The position numbers and the translations under genes are program-made. Under the pieces are notes generated by a model. That model saw nothing but the letters and a program-made list of their open reading frames with translations. It was not told where the DNA came from and ran no database searches. 64,000 nt of DNA from Corallococcus soli (lineage in GTDB: Bacteria > Myxococcota > Myxococcia > Myxococcales > Myxococcaceae), in the NCBI RefSeq assembly GCF_014930455.1, contig NZ_JAAIYO010000011.1, forward strand, positions 248,001 through 312,000, in the 5' to 3' direction. Below, piece by piece: positions 43,542-54,300 of this stretch. Every line of letters begins with the position of its first letter. Within the stretch, counting starts at the first letter, position 1.

Positions 43542-44549
43542 ATGGAGGGTGTGCTGAAGCGGATTCGGTGGGGGCGGCTGCTGGGCGTGCTGGTGGTGCT
43601 GCCGTGCCTGCTGGTGGCGCTTGCCCTCTTCGGCCGGGCGGCGTGGCGCTCCGAGCAGTACTTCCACTACCCGAAGCCGGCGGCGGTGCTGCCCGCGGAC
43701 TTCCCCACCGCGCGGGACGTGACGCTGCGCACGGAGGACGGGGTGGCGCTGCGCGGCTGGTACGTGCCGTCGCGCAACAAGGCGGCGTGGGTGCTGGCCC
43801 ATGGCCTTTCCCAGACGCGCGTGGACATGTTGCCGGAGGCGCGGGTGCTGCGCGACGCGGGCCATGGCGTGCTGCTGTTGGACCTGCGCGCGCACGGGCA
43901 GAGCGGGGGCGAGACGTCCACCTGGGGCGACCAGGAGCGCATGGATGTGCGCGCGGCGCTGGAGTTCGTGCGGACGCAGCCGGACGTGGACCCGGCCCGG
44001 GTGGGGGTGCTGGGGTTCTCCATCGGCTCCGCGGCGGTGGCGGAGGTGGCGGCGAAGGACCCCCAGGTCGCGGCGGTGGTGCTGCTGTCGCCCTTCAACA
44101 CGCTGTGGCTGGCGGCGGCGTATGACTTCCGCCGCTTCGGCGTGGTGACGCAGACGGGGGCGCTGCTTCCCTTCTGGCGGCGGGGCATCCGGCTGGAGGA
44201 GGTGCGGACGATGGATGCGGTGGAGCGCATCCAGCCCCGGCCCCTGCTCATCGTCGCGGGGACGGAGGAGTCCGGGCAGCCGCTGCTGGATGAGCTGTTC
44301 GCGCGCGTGGCGCCGTATGCCCAGACGTGGCGCATCCCTGGCGCGTCGCATGGAGACTTCACCGCGACGGCCCCCCAGGAGTATCCGCGACGGCTGCGGG
44401 CGTTCGCGGACGCGGCGCTGAAGGTCGGGCCTGTCGCGGAGGAGGCGGCGGCCGTGGAGGCGCCGCCCCCGGTGAAGGCGCCAGCGAAGACGAAGGCTCC
44501 CGCGAAGAAGCCCCCGCGCCGGACGAAGGCGGGGGCAGGGGAGCGCTGA
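43542..44549 (+). CDS. Alpha/beta hydrolase with basic C-terminal tail
   Basis: 335 aa. One N-terminal helix (LLGVLVVLPCLLVALALFG) anchors the chain. The hydrolase core shows the oxyanion segment WVLAHGLSQTR, LLLDLRAHGQSGGE, nucleophile elbow VLGFSIGSAA and, near the C-terminus, LIVAGTEE and GASHGDFT for the acid and His. This is the DUF/BAAT-like 'alpha/beta hydrolase fold-5' family of surface hydrolases. Residues ~305-335 form an Ala/Pro/Lys/Arg tail (KAPAKTKAPAKKPPRRTK) like histone H1 tails. GGAGA precedes the ATG by 8-9 nt. Substrate unknown. Confidence 0.85.
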   Translation: MEGVLKRIRWGRLLGVLVVLPCLLVALALFGRAAWRSEQYFHYPKPAAVLPADFPTARDVTLRTEDGVALRGWYVPSRNKAAWVLAHGLSQTRVDMLPEARVLRDAGHGVLLLDLRAHGQSGGETSTWGDQERMDVRAALEFVRTQPDVDPARVGVLGFSIGSAAVAEVAAKDPQVAAVVLLSPFNTLWLAAAYDFRRFGVVTQTGALLPFWRRGIRLEEVRTMDAVERIQPRPLLIVAGTEESGQPLLDELFARVAPYAQTWRIPGASHGDFTATAPQEYPRRLRAFADAALKVGPVAEEAAAVEAPPPVKAPAKTKAPAKKPPRRTKAGAGER

Positions 44550-44553
44550 AGGC

Positions 44554-44592
44554 GGCCCCCGTTTCGGGGCCCGCTCGACGACGCGGGCCCGC
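44554..44592. terminator. Double hairpin between convergent hydrolase and reverse transcriptase
   Basis: GGCCCC/GGGGCC (44554-44559, 44566-44571) with a CGTTTC loop is followed by GGGCCCG/CGGGCCC (44567-44573, 44584-44590), so the two compete for the same bases. It serves the end of both convergent transcripts. Confidence 0.6.
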
Positions 44593-44601
44593 TTGTGACG
44601 G

Positions 44602-46056
44602 CTACGCTTCGGCCGGGGGCGCGGCGGCTTCCAGCTTCGCGAGCTGGTCCAGGTACGCGCGGCCCTTCGCCGGATCCGTCATGTAGAGGAACGCGGCCAT
44701 GCCCTTGAGCTGCTCCAGCGACTCGCCCTCGCGGCCCGGCTTGCCCTTCTGACGGTTGTGGATGGCCGCGCGCAGGCGGCGCACCACGTCGCGGGGGACT
44801 CGCGCGGCCGGGGTGCCGTCCTTCGCCTCGTTCACCACGAGCCCCGTGACCCGCTGACGGCTGCCCTTGCGGGCCACGCGCGTCTTGTTCGGGTGCACCG
44901 TGAAGCCCTCCGCCTCCACCACGTCCTTCACCCGCGCGAGCAGCACCGCCACCGGCGCGCCCTGGGCCCGGCGCGCCTTGGCGGCCTTCGCCTTCGTCCA
45001 GGAGAACGTCAGGTCGTCCGCGTAGCGCGTGTACGTGAAGCCCAGCTTGCGCGACAGCGCCGACAGCCGCTTGTCCATCCGCAGGCACAGCGCGTTGGTG
45101 ATGCCCGGCGACGTGGGCGCGCCCTGCGGCAGCGCCCGGGGGCCCTTGGCGACGTGCAGCGTCTTGCCCCGGAAGGACAAGAGCTCGCGCGGGGCCTCGG
45201 TGGACATCAGCGCCAGCAGCGTGGACGTGCCCTCCGGCAGGCCGCCCTTGCGCAGCAGGCCCTTCACCCGGCGCCACGTCACCGTGGGGAAGAAGTCCTT
45301 CAGGTCCACCTTCACCACCACGTCCGCGCCCTGGTGCGCCAGCGCGTTGGTGAGGATGGAGCGCCCCGCCACGAAGCCGTGCGCCGCGCCGTGCACCGGC
45401 AGCCGCTCCACGACGTTGGAGAGCACCCAGCGCTGCGCCTGCTTCAGCTCCGGCTTGGGCGACGTGATGGTCCGCTCGCTGCCGTCCCGCTTGGGGATGC
45501 GCCAGCTCACGTAGTTGGAGCCCGTGTCCACGTCGCGGTGGAACGCGAAGCCGCGCAGCTTGGACACGCTGACGTCCAGCGCCTTGGCCAGCGCCTCCGC
45601 GTCGTCCAGCGCGGGCAGGCCGTTGACGCGCGCGCGCTCCTCGCGGTGCTCCAGGTCGAAGCGGTCCGGGAGCGAAGTCTCACTCCAGTGGATGCCCACG
45701 CCCAGGTGGTTGATGTGCGTGGCCTTCCACGCCTCGTGGGCCTGGCGCCCGAGCGCGCGGCGCTCCACGGCCTCCGCCTTCTTCTTCTCCTTCCAGGCGG
45801 TCTTCTCCTTCTCCTTGAGGGAGGAGAAGTCCACCTCGTCCGCGAGCGCGCCCTTCGCGACGAGCTGCGCCTGCACCCACTCCTCGGTGCCGCCGGCTTC
45901 GGTGATGGCCTTCCAGCGCGCGAGCAGCACGTCGTGCGCGGCGCGGCGGGCCTCGCGCTTGGAGGCGGTGGCGGTGTTGGACGCGGCGGCCGGCGGGACT
46001 TCGGGCACGGCCTGCGGCGGGGCGGCGGGGACGAACGACTCCAGCTTGGCGGTCAT
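44602..46056 (-). CDS. Retron reverse transcriptase (Mx162 class)
   Basis: 484 aa, the same size as the myxobacterial Mx162 RT (485 aa as I recall). Residues 1-150 are a charged N-terminal extension. The RT core spans ~165-420: VSWRIPKRDGSERTI, N237-A-L-A-H241 (retron NAxxH), Asp251 in KVDLKDFFP, LPQGAPTSP (311-318), Tyr345-Ala-Asp-Asp348 and the retron VTG motif at 403-405. The last ~70 residues bind the RNA in known retron RTs. It makes branched RNA-DNA (msDNA) from the adjacent msr-msd RNA, whose a2 repeat ends 52 nt upstream of the ATG. It is the last gene of the minus-strand accessory gene cluster. Confidence 0.95.
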   Translation of the reverse strand: MTAKLESFVPAAPPQAVPEVPPAAASNTATASKREARRAAHDVLLARWKAITEAGGTEEWVQAQLVAKGALADEVDFSSLKEKEKTAWKEKKKAEAVERRALGRQAHEAWKATHINHLGVGIHWSETSLPDRFDLEHREERARVNGLPALDDAEALAKALDVSVSKLRGFAFHRDVDTGSNYVSWRIPKRDGSERTITSPKPELKQAQRWVLSNVVERLPVHGAAHGFVAGRSILTNALAHQGADVVVKVDLKDFFPTVTWRRVKGLLRKGGLPEGTSTLLALMSTEAPRELLSFRGKTLHVAKGPRALPQGAPTSPGITNALCLRMDKRLSALSRKLGFTYTRYADDLTFSWTKAKAAKARRAQGAPVAVLLARVKDVVEAEGFTVHPNKTRVARKGSRQRVTGLVVNEAKDGTPAARVPRDVVRRLRAAIHNRQKGKPGREGESLEQLKGMAAFLYMTDPAKGRAYLDQLAKLEAAAPPAEA

Positions 46057-46108
46057 CGAGGCACCTTCGACGGGCGCGGCGGCTTCAGGAGGGGCGACGG
46101 ACGAATCC

Positions 46109-46381
46109 GAGCGGTCGAGGGAGGCCAGGAAGGCACCACCAGCTCACCTGGGGCACGGTAGCCTCACCGGCTCTCCCCTCCGGTGCACTAGGGCCCGGGT
46201 GGGAAAACGGCGGCTGCGTCGTTGGTTCCGCTTCCCGCCCGGGCCCTAGTGCACCGGAGGGAGAGAGCCAAGAACAGGCTACCTTGCGAAGAGTGTCCAG
46301 CATTCCAACCAGAGCGGCGCAACGCCGCTCCCGCGCTCGAGGCGCTAAGGCTGATGCGGTCCAGACCTCTCTCGACCACTC
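46109..46381 (-). ncRNA. Retron msr-msd RNA, Mx162-like
   Basis: The a1 repeat (46364-46381) and a2 repeat (46109-46126) are 18-nt complements with 15 Watson-Crick pairs, 2 wobbles and 1 mismatch. After a1 the msr carries CCTTAGCG, identical to the branch-site context of Ec86, giving branching G at 46345. A perfect 8-bp hairpin GAGCGGCG/CGCCGCTC lies at 46312-46330. The msd is one long hairpin: outer 46157-46164/46276-46283, then 46169-46204 with 46233-46269 (36 bp, one bulged A, one wobble) and a 28-nt apical loop. cDNA from the a2 edge to about 46288 would be ~162 nt, fitting Mx162. Confidence 0.92.
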
Positions 46382-46453
46382 GTGATTCGTGTTTCGTCCG
46401 TCGCACCCATCCTTCCAGCCACCCCGTCGGCGGCCGGGCCGTTGGTTGAGGGT

Positions 46454-48313
46454 TTACACCAGAGTCGAGGCCGCGTCGATGTAGCCGTCCGCGGTCAATT
46501 TCTCCAGGCGGCTGAAGTACGCCGTCCGGGCTTCCGTGTCCGAGTCGAACCACAGGCGCTGATGGCGTGAGTCGCCCAAGCGGGGACCCCAGGCGAGGAC
46601 CACCACCTTGCCGTCCAGCGAGACGCGATACACCTGCTCCAGGCCCGTCGCCGGGTCGCGGCGCACGTACGAGCGCGTCTCCGCGCGGATGAGCTTGCGG
46701 CCCTCCGGCGTCTGGCGCAGCGCCTCCTCCTCCGTGCGGCGGCGCGCGTACGCCAGGCGCAGCGCGAGCATGTGCTCGCACGGGCCTTCGCGCATCCCGG
46801 AGCGACGGAAGTGCGGGCAGCCGCAGCCCGCGTCCTTCACGCGGCCCTCCAGGTCCAGCGTGAAGCTGGGGAAGAAGCTGCGCACGGCCTCGCGGTCCAC
46901 CACCTCGCCTTGGATGCGCGTGCCCTCACCCACGAGGTCGTGCACCTGGGTGAGCTTCACTTCGCCCGCGCCGGGGCCGCCGTCGCCCAGCAGGCGGTGG
47001 GCGCGCGCCTCGCGCTCGTTGCCGTAGCGCAGCGCGGCCTCGTCCACCGGGGTGGGCATCAGCTCGCGGGGGCGGTAGGCGCCGCGCGCCACGTCGAAGA
47101 GGACGCGGCCGCGCAGGCACTCCAGCTGGAGCGCGGCGCGCACCTGGTCCTTGGGCGCGCCCGCGTCCTTCGCCAGCACGTCGAAGGTGAGCGGGCCGTC
47201 CGCGCGCAGGCGCTGGCGCAGCTTCTCCGCGAGGGGCTCCGGCACGTCGCGCGGCATCAGCGCGTCGAAGGCCGCGGCGCTGGACCAGCCGCTCTCCGTC
47301 CAGCCCGTGAGCCCCAGCGTCAGCGTGGCCTGCCCCAGGTCGATGACCCAGAACACCGGCAGGCCCGGACCCAGCAACTGGACGTGCACGCTCTTCGCGT
47401 GGGGCAAGAGGCGCGCGAGCGCGGTGAGGCGGTTGCGGCCGAAGGTGCGCACCACCGCGGGGGCGCTGCCCTGGTACGGGCCGCCGTGGCACTCCAGCAC
47501 CTGCTCCCACGGCTCCAGCACCAGCCGGGGCGCGGCGCCGGGGACCAGCTCGAAGCGCAGCGCGCGGGGCGCCTTCTTCGAGCGGCGGGTGCGCAGCGCG
47601 AAGAGCAGGTTGTACAGGTCGATGGGCGCGATGGAGCAGGTGGTGGCCGGCAGCGTCGCGGCCGACTGCACCTGGAGGAAGCCGCGCAGCCACGCGTGCG
47701 GCACCTCCACGTTGCGCGGGGCGCGGGGCTCACCCGGCGCGGGGGCCTTCGCGGACGGGGCGACGTGGGCCTCCAGCGTCACCGGGGCGTAGGCGCGCAG
47801 GCGGTCCAGGCGGGCGGGCAGGTCCGCGGGCACGTCCAGGAAGGTGGAGCCGTGCGCGGCCTCGCGGTGGTCGAAGAGGCTGTTGTCGAAGGCCAGCCGC
47901 GCGTAGGCGCTCTCGTCGCGGGAGAAGACCTCCAGTGACACCTGATCCGGATCCACCGTGAGGACGGGGTCCAGCACCGCGTCCTGCTTCTCCTCGCCTT
48001 CGAGCGAGCTGTCGAGGAACGCCTTCTGGGCCTCCCAGATCTGCGCGCTGGCGCGCTTGCCCTGCTTCATCAGGTACGCCAGGTACGCGGTGCGGTCGCG
48101 GCCCCGGTAGCGCAGGTCGCTGGAGAGCACGGCGAAGGCGGCGGCCAGCGCGTCGCGGAAGAGGGTGGGGTCCTTCACGGTGCCGCTGACGCCCACGGTG
48201 CCGCGCGAGCCCTCCAGGGCCAGCTGCACGCGCGAGGCGTCCGGGGTGACGACCACGTCGCTCGCGGCGGCGTAGTTCAGCGCGACGGGATGACGTGCGG
48301 TTGCGGTGCTCAC
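46454..48313 (-). CDS. Winged-helix / SWIM zinc finger / WGR protein (retron accessory)
   Basis: 619 aa, GTG start in a GTGA overlap with the upstream gene's stop. Residues 1-340 are an unassigned alpha/beta region. A winged helix spans ~358-420 (GPLTFDVLAKDAGAPKDQVRAALQ, then a wing). The SWIM motif is C497-x-C499 and C512-x-H514 in GCGCPHF and GPCEHMLAL. Residues ~545-615 resemble a WGR domain (VYRVSLDGKVVVLAWGPRLG and FSRLEKLTADGY). SWIM and WGR modules bind DNA or broken ends in other proteins. It is directly upstream of the retron RNA, only 72 nt from a1, so it is probably part of the retron system. Its biochemical role is unknown. Confidence 0.85.
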   Translation of the reverse strand: MSTATARHPVALNYAAASDVVVTPDASRVQLALEGSRGTVGVSGTVKDPTLFRDALAAAFAVLSSDLRYRGRDRTAYLAYLMKQGKRASAQIWEAQKAFLDSSLEGEEKQDAVLDPVLTVDPDQVSLEVFSRDESAYARLAFDNSLFDHREAAHGSTFLDVPADLPARLDRLRAYAPVTLEAHVAPSAKAPAPGEPRAPRNVEVPHAWLRGFLQVQSAATLPATTCSIAPIDLYNLLFALRTRRSKKAPRALRFELVPGAAPRLVLEPWEQVLECHGGPYQGSAPAVVRTFGRNRLTALARLLPHAKSVHVQLLGPGLPVFWVIDLGQATLTLGLTGWTESGWSSAAAFDALMPRDVPEPLAEKLRQRLRADGPLTFDVLAKDAGAPKDQVRAALQLECLRGRVLFDVARGAYRPRELMPTPVDEAALRYGNEREARAHRLLGDGGPGAGEVKLTQVHDLVGEGTRIQGEVVDREAVRSFFPSFTLDLEGRVKDAGCGCPHFRRSGMREGPCEHMLALRLAYARRRTEEEALRQTPEGRKLIRAETRSYVRRDPATGLEQVYRVSLDGKVVVLAWGPRLGDSRHQRLWFDSDTEARTAYFSRLEKLTADGYIDAASTLV

Positions 48314-51300
48314 GACGGTTGACCTTCCTTGCGGGCGCGCTCGGCGGCCCGGCGTGCACGTTTGTGGGCGCGGTAGGCCGCCTTGCGCAGCTCCACCGAC
48401 TGCGATTTGTCGAAGGCCGCGGTCTTCAGCAGCGCCGCCGCCTCGTCACCGCCCAGGCGCCCCAGCGCGGCCCACGCGTCCTGCCGCACCTCCGGCTTCG
48501 CGTCGGACGCCACGGACTTGAGCGGCCCCAGGTCCTTCTTCGCCAGCAGCGCCGGCACCGCGAGCCTGCGCGGCTCGCTGGCCGTGAGCAGGCCCGGCGC
48601 CACCTTCGCGCCCGTGGGGCCCATGGCCACCGGGTCGAAGGGCTTCACCTCCAGCGCCCAGGCGGAGGCCTGGTCCGGCACCAGCGCGGCCAGCACCGAC
48701 GCGGCGGCGGAGCGCACCGGGGCGTCCGGGTCCGCCAGCGCGGTGCGCAGGGCCTGCGCCTCGTTCGTCGCCTTCAGCCGTCCCAGCACGCGCGCGGCTT
48801 CCTGCCGCACGCCCGCGGGGGCCTGGGTTTCACCCTTGCGCAGCACGTCGGCGGACGTCGCGACCAGCTCCTTCGCGCCCAGCCGCGAGCCCGTCCACAG
48901 GAGGCGCTCCCAGGCGCTGGCCAGCGGCGCGCGCTTCGGGGGCGACGTGGCGGCCCAGGCGGCGGCGGTGCGCCGTTCGGCGGCGACGACCGCGCGGGTC
49001 AGGCTGGCGGTGTCGGTGGCGCTCAGCTCGCGCGCATCGCCCGTCCAGGTGCCCACCAGCCGCGCGGCCTCTTCGCGGGCCTCCGGCTTGTCGTGGCCCA
49101 GGAGCGCGATGACCTCCGGCAGCGGCAGCGCGCCCCGACGGGCGAGCCCCCGACGCAGCCTCAAGCGCAGCTCCGCGTTCTCCAGCGTGGCCAGCCGGGG
49201 CACGAGCTGCGCCGGGTCGCCTTCGCTGGCGAGGTAGGTGGCGGCGGGCTCGGAGATGTCCTCCTGGGTGCTGGCCACGGCGAGGAACTCCACGCGCGTG
49301 CGGTCCTTCGGGAAGAGGGCGTCCAGCGCCTTGCGCGCGGCCTCGCGCAGGTCGTCGTCGTCCTCGTCCAGCGCGGCGGCCAGGGCCTTCTCCGCCTCCG
49401 GGTCACCGAGCTTGCCCAGCTCCTTCGCCACGGTGATGCGCACCTCGTCGTCCGTGTCGCTGTCGGCGAGCAGCGCCTCCAGCTTCACCCGGGCGCGCTC
49501 CCCACCGATGGCGCGCAGGCCGCGCACGCCGGCTTCCTGGTGCTCGGAGGAGGTGCCCTCCATCGCGGCGACCTCCACCTTCTCCTCGATGCGGCGGCGC
49601 TCCTCGCCCTCGGGCATCCGGCTGGCGAGCCGGCCCAGGGCCTCGATGGCGGCCAGCACCATGTCCTGTTCGGCGGGCGCGTCCGCGGTGCCGCCACCGG
49701 CCACCGTCTCCAGCTCGGAGAGGGCCCGGGCGTCGCCCAGGGTGCCCAGCGCGAGCAGGGCCCGGCCGCGCTCCTCGCCTTCACCGGCGCGCGAATACAG
49801 CAGCAGGGGCCTCAGGGCGCTGGCCCGGCGCAGGTGCGCCACGCCCTCGGCCGCGGGCAGCATCAGCTCCCGGGCTCCGGCGCGCAGCACCTCCTCCAGC
49901 GGCTCCACCGCCGCGCCCTGCTCCACCACGCGCTTCGAGTAGCGCGCCACCGCTTCGGCACGCACCGTGACGTCGCGGTCGGTGAAGAGCGAGACGAGCA
50001 GCGCGTCCTGGCCCTCGTTCTTGCCGTGCTCCAGCTCCGTGGCGGCGGCCTTGCGGACCTCCACGTCGTTGCTGCGCACGGCCACCTTCAGGAAGCGCAC
50101 GGCGAGCGCCGCGTCGCGCTTCTTCAGGTCGCGCTCGCGCTCCTTCAGCTTCTCCTGCTCCGGCGGCCAGGTGAGCTGCATCGCGGCCGTCACGGTGGCG
50201 AGGCGCACGGTGGCGTTCTCGTCCTCCACGCTCTGGCGCGCGAGCACGTCCAGCGCTTCCGGACGGCGGGTGCGGCCCAGCGCGGCCACCAGCTTCGTGC
50301 GCTCCGGAATCTCTGGCGCCACGGACAGTCGCGCGGCGAGCGCGGCCACGGCGGCGGACGTGCCCAGGCGCGCCAGGGCCTCCTGCGCGCGGCGCACCAC
50401 CAGCGGCACTTCGGAGCGCAGGAAGGCGCCCAGCACCTCCACCGCCCGGTCATCCCCGCGCCACGCGAGCAGCTCCGCGGCGCGCAGCCGCAGGTCCTCA
50501 TGTTCGCTGCCGGCCGCGCGGCCCAGGGCCTCGGTGACGCGCGGGTCGTTGGCGCCCGCCAGCCGCTCGATGACGCCCACGCGCAGGTCGGCGTGCTCGC
50601 TGCCCAGCGCGGCCAGCAGCGGCTCCAGGCTGCCCGCCGGGCTCAGCTTCTCCAGCAGCTCGAAGGCGGACTTGCGCACCTCCGGCAGCGGCGAGTTGAG
50701 CGCCGCCGTCACGCGCGGACGGGCCGCGTCGCCGCGCTCCGCCAGCTCCTCCAGCGCGGCGCGGGCCACGTCCGGAGACAGCGAGGCCAGGGCCAGCGCC
50801 AGCGGCTCGTCGCTGCCGGCGGGGTACAGCTCCTTGAGGCCCGCGAGCGCCGCGCGTCGCACCAACTGGTGCGGATCCTCCAGCGCGCGCAGCAGGGCGG
50901 CCACGGCGGCGGACGTGCCCGCGTAGCCCTCCAGGGTGAGCTTCACCACGCGGTCCACGGCGTCGCGGCGGACGCGGTGGCCCTCCTCGTCGCCCGCGGA
51001 CACCTGCCGCAGCAGGCCCACATAGGCGCCGAACGCCAGCCGGCGCAGGTGCTGGCGCTCCGCCTGGGTCGCCGTCTGCGGCGTCGCGGTGCTTCCCTCC
51101 GGCGGCTTCACCGCGGAGAAGAGGCGGCGCAGCCAGCTCTTGCCCGTGGCGGACGCCGTGCCCTGCTTCTCCAGCGTGGACGCCTGCACCACGTGCGCCG
51201 CACCCTCGGCCGTCTCCGGCTTCCAGGGCGCCTCCAGCGTGCGGGGCCGCGCGACCTTCTGCGCCTCGCGGAAGTAGTCCAGGGGCTTGTTGCGCAGCAG

Positions 51301-54300
51301 CAGCACCTGGGCCGCCGCGTAGCGCTGCTCCGGCTGGGCGCTGGAGAGCGCCTCCGCCAGGCCCACCACGCGCTTGGCCCGGTCCTCTTCGGCGGGCCAG
51401 TCCTTCATGTCGCCGGCCTTCTCCGGGCGCGGCGGCAACAGCACCTCCACCAGGTGCGCGCGGTACGCGTCCGGCTCCGTGCGCAGCTCCAGCGCGCGCG
51501 CCGCCGCGTAGCGCACTTCCGGGCGTCCGCTGGACAGCGCGCTGGTCAGCAGGTCCGGCGGCTCGCCGTCGCGGCTGGCGCGCAGGTCGCGGGCGAGCAC
51601 GATGGCGAACACCATCTCCTGCACCTCGCGCGCGGCGTCCTCCAGGCCGTGCAGCAGGCCGCCGTCGCCCTCCGGGCCCAGGGCCGCGAAGGCGAGGATG
51701 GCGCCCAGCCGGATGGGCAGGTGCTCATGGCGCAGGTTGCCGGTGAGCACCGGCAGCGCGCGCACGTCACCCAGGCGCGACAGGCCGTCCGCCGCCCACG
51801 AGCGGGCCGCGACCAGCGAGTGCCCCAGGGCGTCCAGCAGCGCGCCCTCATCCCCCCGGCGACTGGCGGTGGCGAGTCCGCGCGCGCCCTGCTCCTGGAG
51901 GTCCGACAGCTCGTGCGGCAGGAGCACCGTGGCGTAGAAGCCCAGCAGGCGGCGCGAGCCCAGCGTGGCCAGCGCGCGCGCCGCGCGGATGCGCAGGGGG
52001 ACCAGGAAGCCCGACGGGTAGAGCCGCTCCAGGTCCTTGTCGGTGATGAGCCCGCGCAGGGGCTCGATGATGTCCTCCGCGCCGCGCGGGGCGAGCAGCT
52101 CCGCGGCCCGCACGCGCACCGGCAGCGCCGACGCCGCGATGCCCGCGAGCAGGGGGCCGTTCTCACCGGGGATGAGCTTGTCGAGCGCCTCCAGCGCCGC
52201 GACGGCCACGTCCAGGTGTTCGTCCTGCACGCGCTTGAGGAGCGCGGAGCGCAGGGGCTCCGCGGGCGCGTGGACGGCGCCCTTCGCGGCCTTCTCGCGC
52301 AGCGCCGGGTGCGTGGAGGCGAGCGCGGCCAGGTGCGGCTCCGGCTTCTCCTTGCCCGCGAGCTTCACCCACGCCTCGTACGCGGCGGTGGCCACGGCCA
52401 CGTCGCGGTCCTCCACGGACTTCTTCAGCCGGTTGAGCGCCCAGTCTTCCGTGCCGCGCTGGGCGAGCACCTCCACCGCGCGGTTGCGCAGGTCCGGGAA
52501 GCGGCCCGTCAGCGCGCGGTCCACCGCCTTCTCCGGCTCCTTCTCGTTCCACGCCCACAGCGTGCGGAACGCCTCGCCGCGCACCTTGCCGGACTCGTCC
52601 TCCAGCGCGTTGCCCAGCAGCGGCTCCGCGCCGGCCGCCTTCGCGCCCAGCTTCACCAGCCGGTCCAGGCCGCGCACGCGCACGTCCTCGTGCCCGGAGC
52701 GCAGCGCGGCCTCCGCGGCGGACAGGGGCGCGTCCACGTCCAGCGCCACCACCGCCTCCAGCGCCGTGGCGCGCACGTCCGCGTCCGCGTCGTCCAGCAT
52801 CCACACCAGCCGCTCGCGGGCGCGCGGGTCCTGCAGTGCCTGGAGCGAGGCCGCCGCCTGACGCCGGATGGCGGACTCGTCCTCGCGCGACAGCTGCAAC
52901 AGCGCCCCCAGCGCCCGGCCGTCCCCCAGCTGCGCCAGGCCGCGAGCGCCCCGCACCGCCGTGTCCGGCATGCGGCACGCCATGGCCGCGAGCAGCGGCT
53001 CCAGGTCGGCCTCCGCCAGCGCCGCGCCCGCCGTGGCCTGGGCGAAGAGCTTCTCGCGCGAGGCGGCCAGCTCCGCGTCGGTGGCGGACTTCGCCTCCGC
53101 CTCCCCGGCCGCGCGCTTCGCCTGGAGCGTCAGCATGCGCGCCACTTCACGCACCGACCGGGCGAACTCCTCGTCCTGCTTCTCCAGCGTGAGCGCCAGG
53201 GAGCGGCGCTCCAGCACGCGCACGGCGAAGGCCACGCGGCGCACGTCCCGGTCCGCGTCGTCCAGCGCGCGCGCCACCAGCGGTTGCAGGCGCGGGTCCC
53301 CCAGCAGGCCCGCCACGGAGGCGCGCAGCAGCACCTCCACCTTGAGGGCGGCGGGGCCCCGCTCGAAGGCGAGCTTCAGGGGCTCCGTGCTGCCGGACGG
53401 GGAGACGGCGACCAGCGCGTCCAGCGCGGCCTCGCCCACGGGGGCCTTGTCGTCCGCGAGCTTGCCGGAGATGAGCCCCGGCACCAGCGGCGACGTGCCG
53501 CCCAGCTTCGAGAGCCGGCGCAGCGCCAGCACGCGCGTGTCGGAGAAGCGCGAGTCGAGCGCCGCGCGCGGGGCGGCCAGCGGCGACTCCGTCTCCAGCT
53601 TCGTCAGCGCGTCCAGCGCGGCGGTGCGCACGCCCACCACGTCGTCGTTGAGCCGCTCGCGCAGCTTCGCCCGCGCGGCGGTGCGGCCGTGCGTGCCCAG
53701 CTCCATGGCGGCGAGCTTGCGCACCTCCGCGTCCGGATCCGTGCCCAGCAGGGCCAGCGCGAACTCCAGCGCCTCCGGCTCCTGGAGCGCGGCGGCTTCG
53801 CGCACGGCGGCCTCGCGGCGCGGACGGCCCGCCTTGCGCGCCTCCTGCAACACGTCGAAGCCGTGCGTGTACGTCACCTGCTCGTCCGTGGGCTTGCCGT
53901 CCGTGCCCAGCGTGAGGCGCGTGACGGTGCGCTCATCCCCGGCCGCGAACACGAAGCCCAGCAGCTGCTTCGCCTGACGGGGGTTGGCCGGCGGCCCGAA
54001 GGCCACCGCGTGCACGGCCCTGGTGCCCAGCTCGAACGTGCGCGGCTTGCGGCGCTCGTCCAGCCGCCAGACCTTCAGCTTGCCGTCGCCGCCCACCGAC
54101 GCGATGCGCTCCGCCGGCTCCTGGCCCGCCTCCGCCACGGGCGTGGGCGGGAACACCAGCCCCAGCACCGGGCCCGCGTGGCCGCTGTCCTTCTCGCCGC
54201 GGACCTCGAACTCCACCGCGCCCACCAGGTACCAGATGCGCAGCTTCCCATCGTCGCCCGCGGAGACCAGTCGCCCGTCGCGCGGCGTGAAGGCCAGCGC

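Noticed and set aside
46170-46270. Long inverted repeat as an insertion-sequence end or simple terminator
   Set aside because: It is the msd hairpin of the retron: flanked by a1/a2 repeats and an RT gene, with no transposase.
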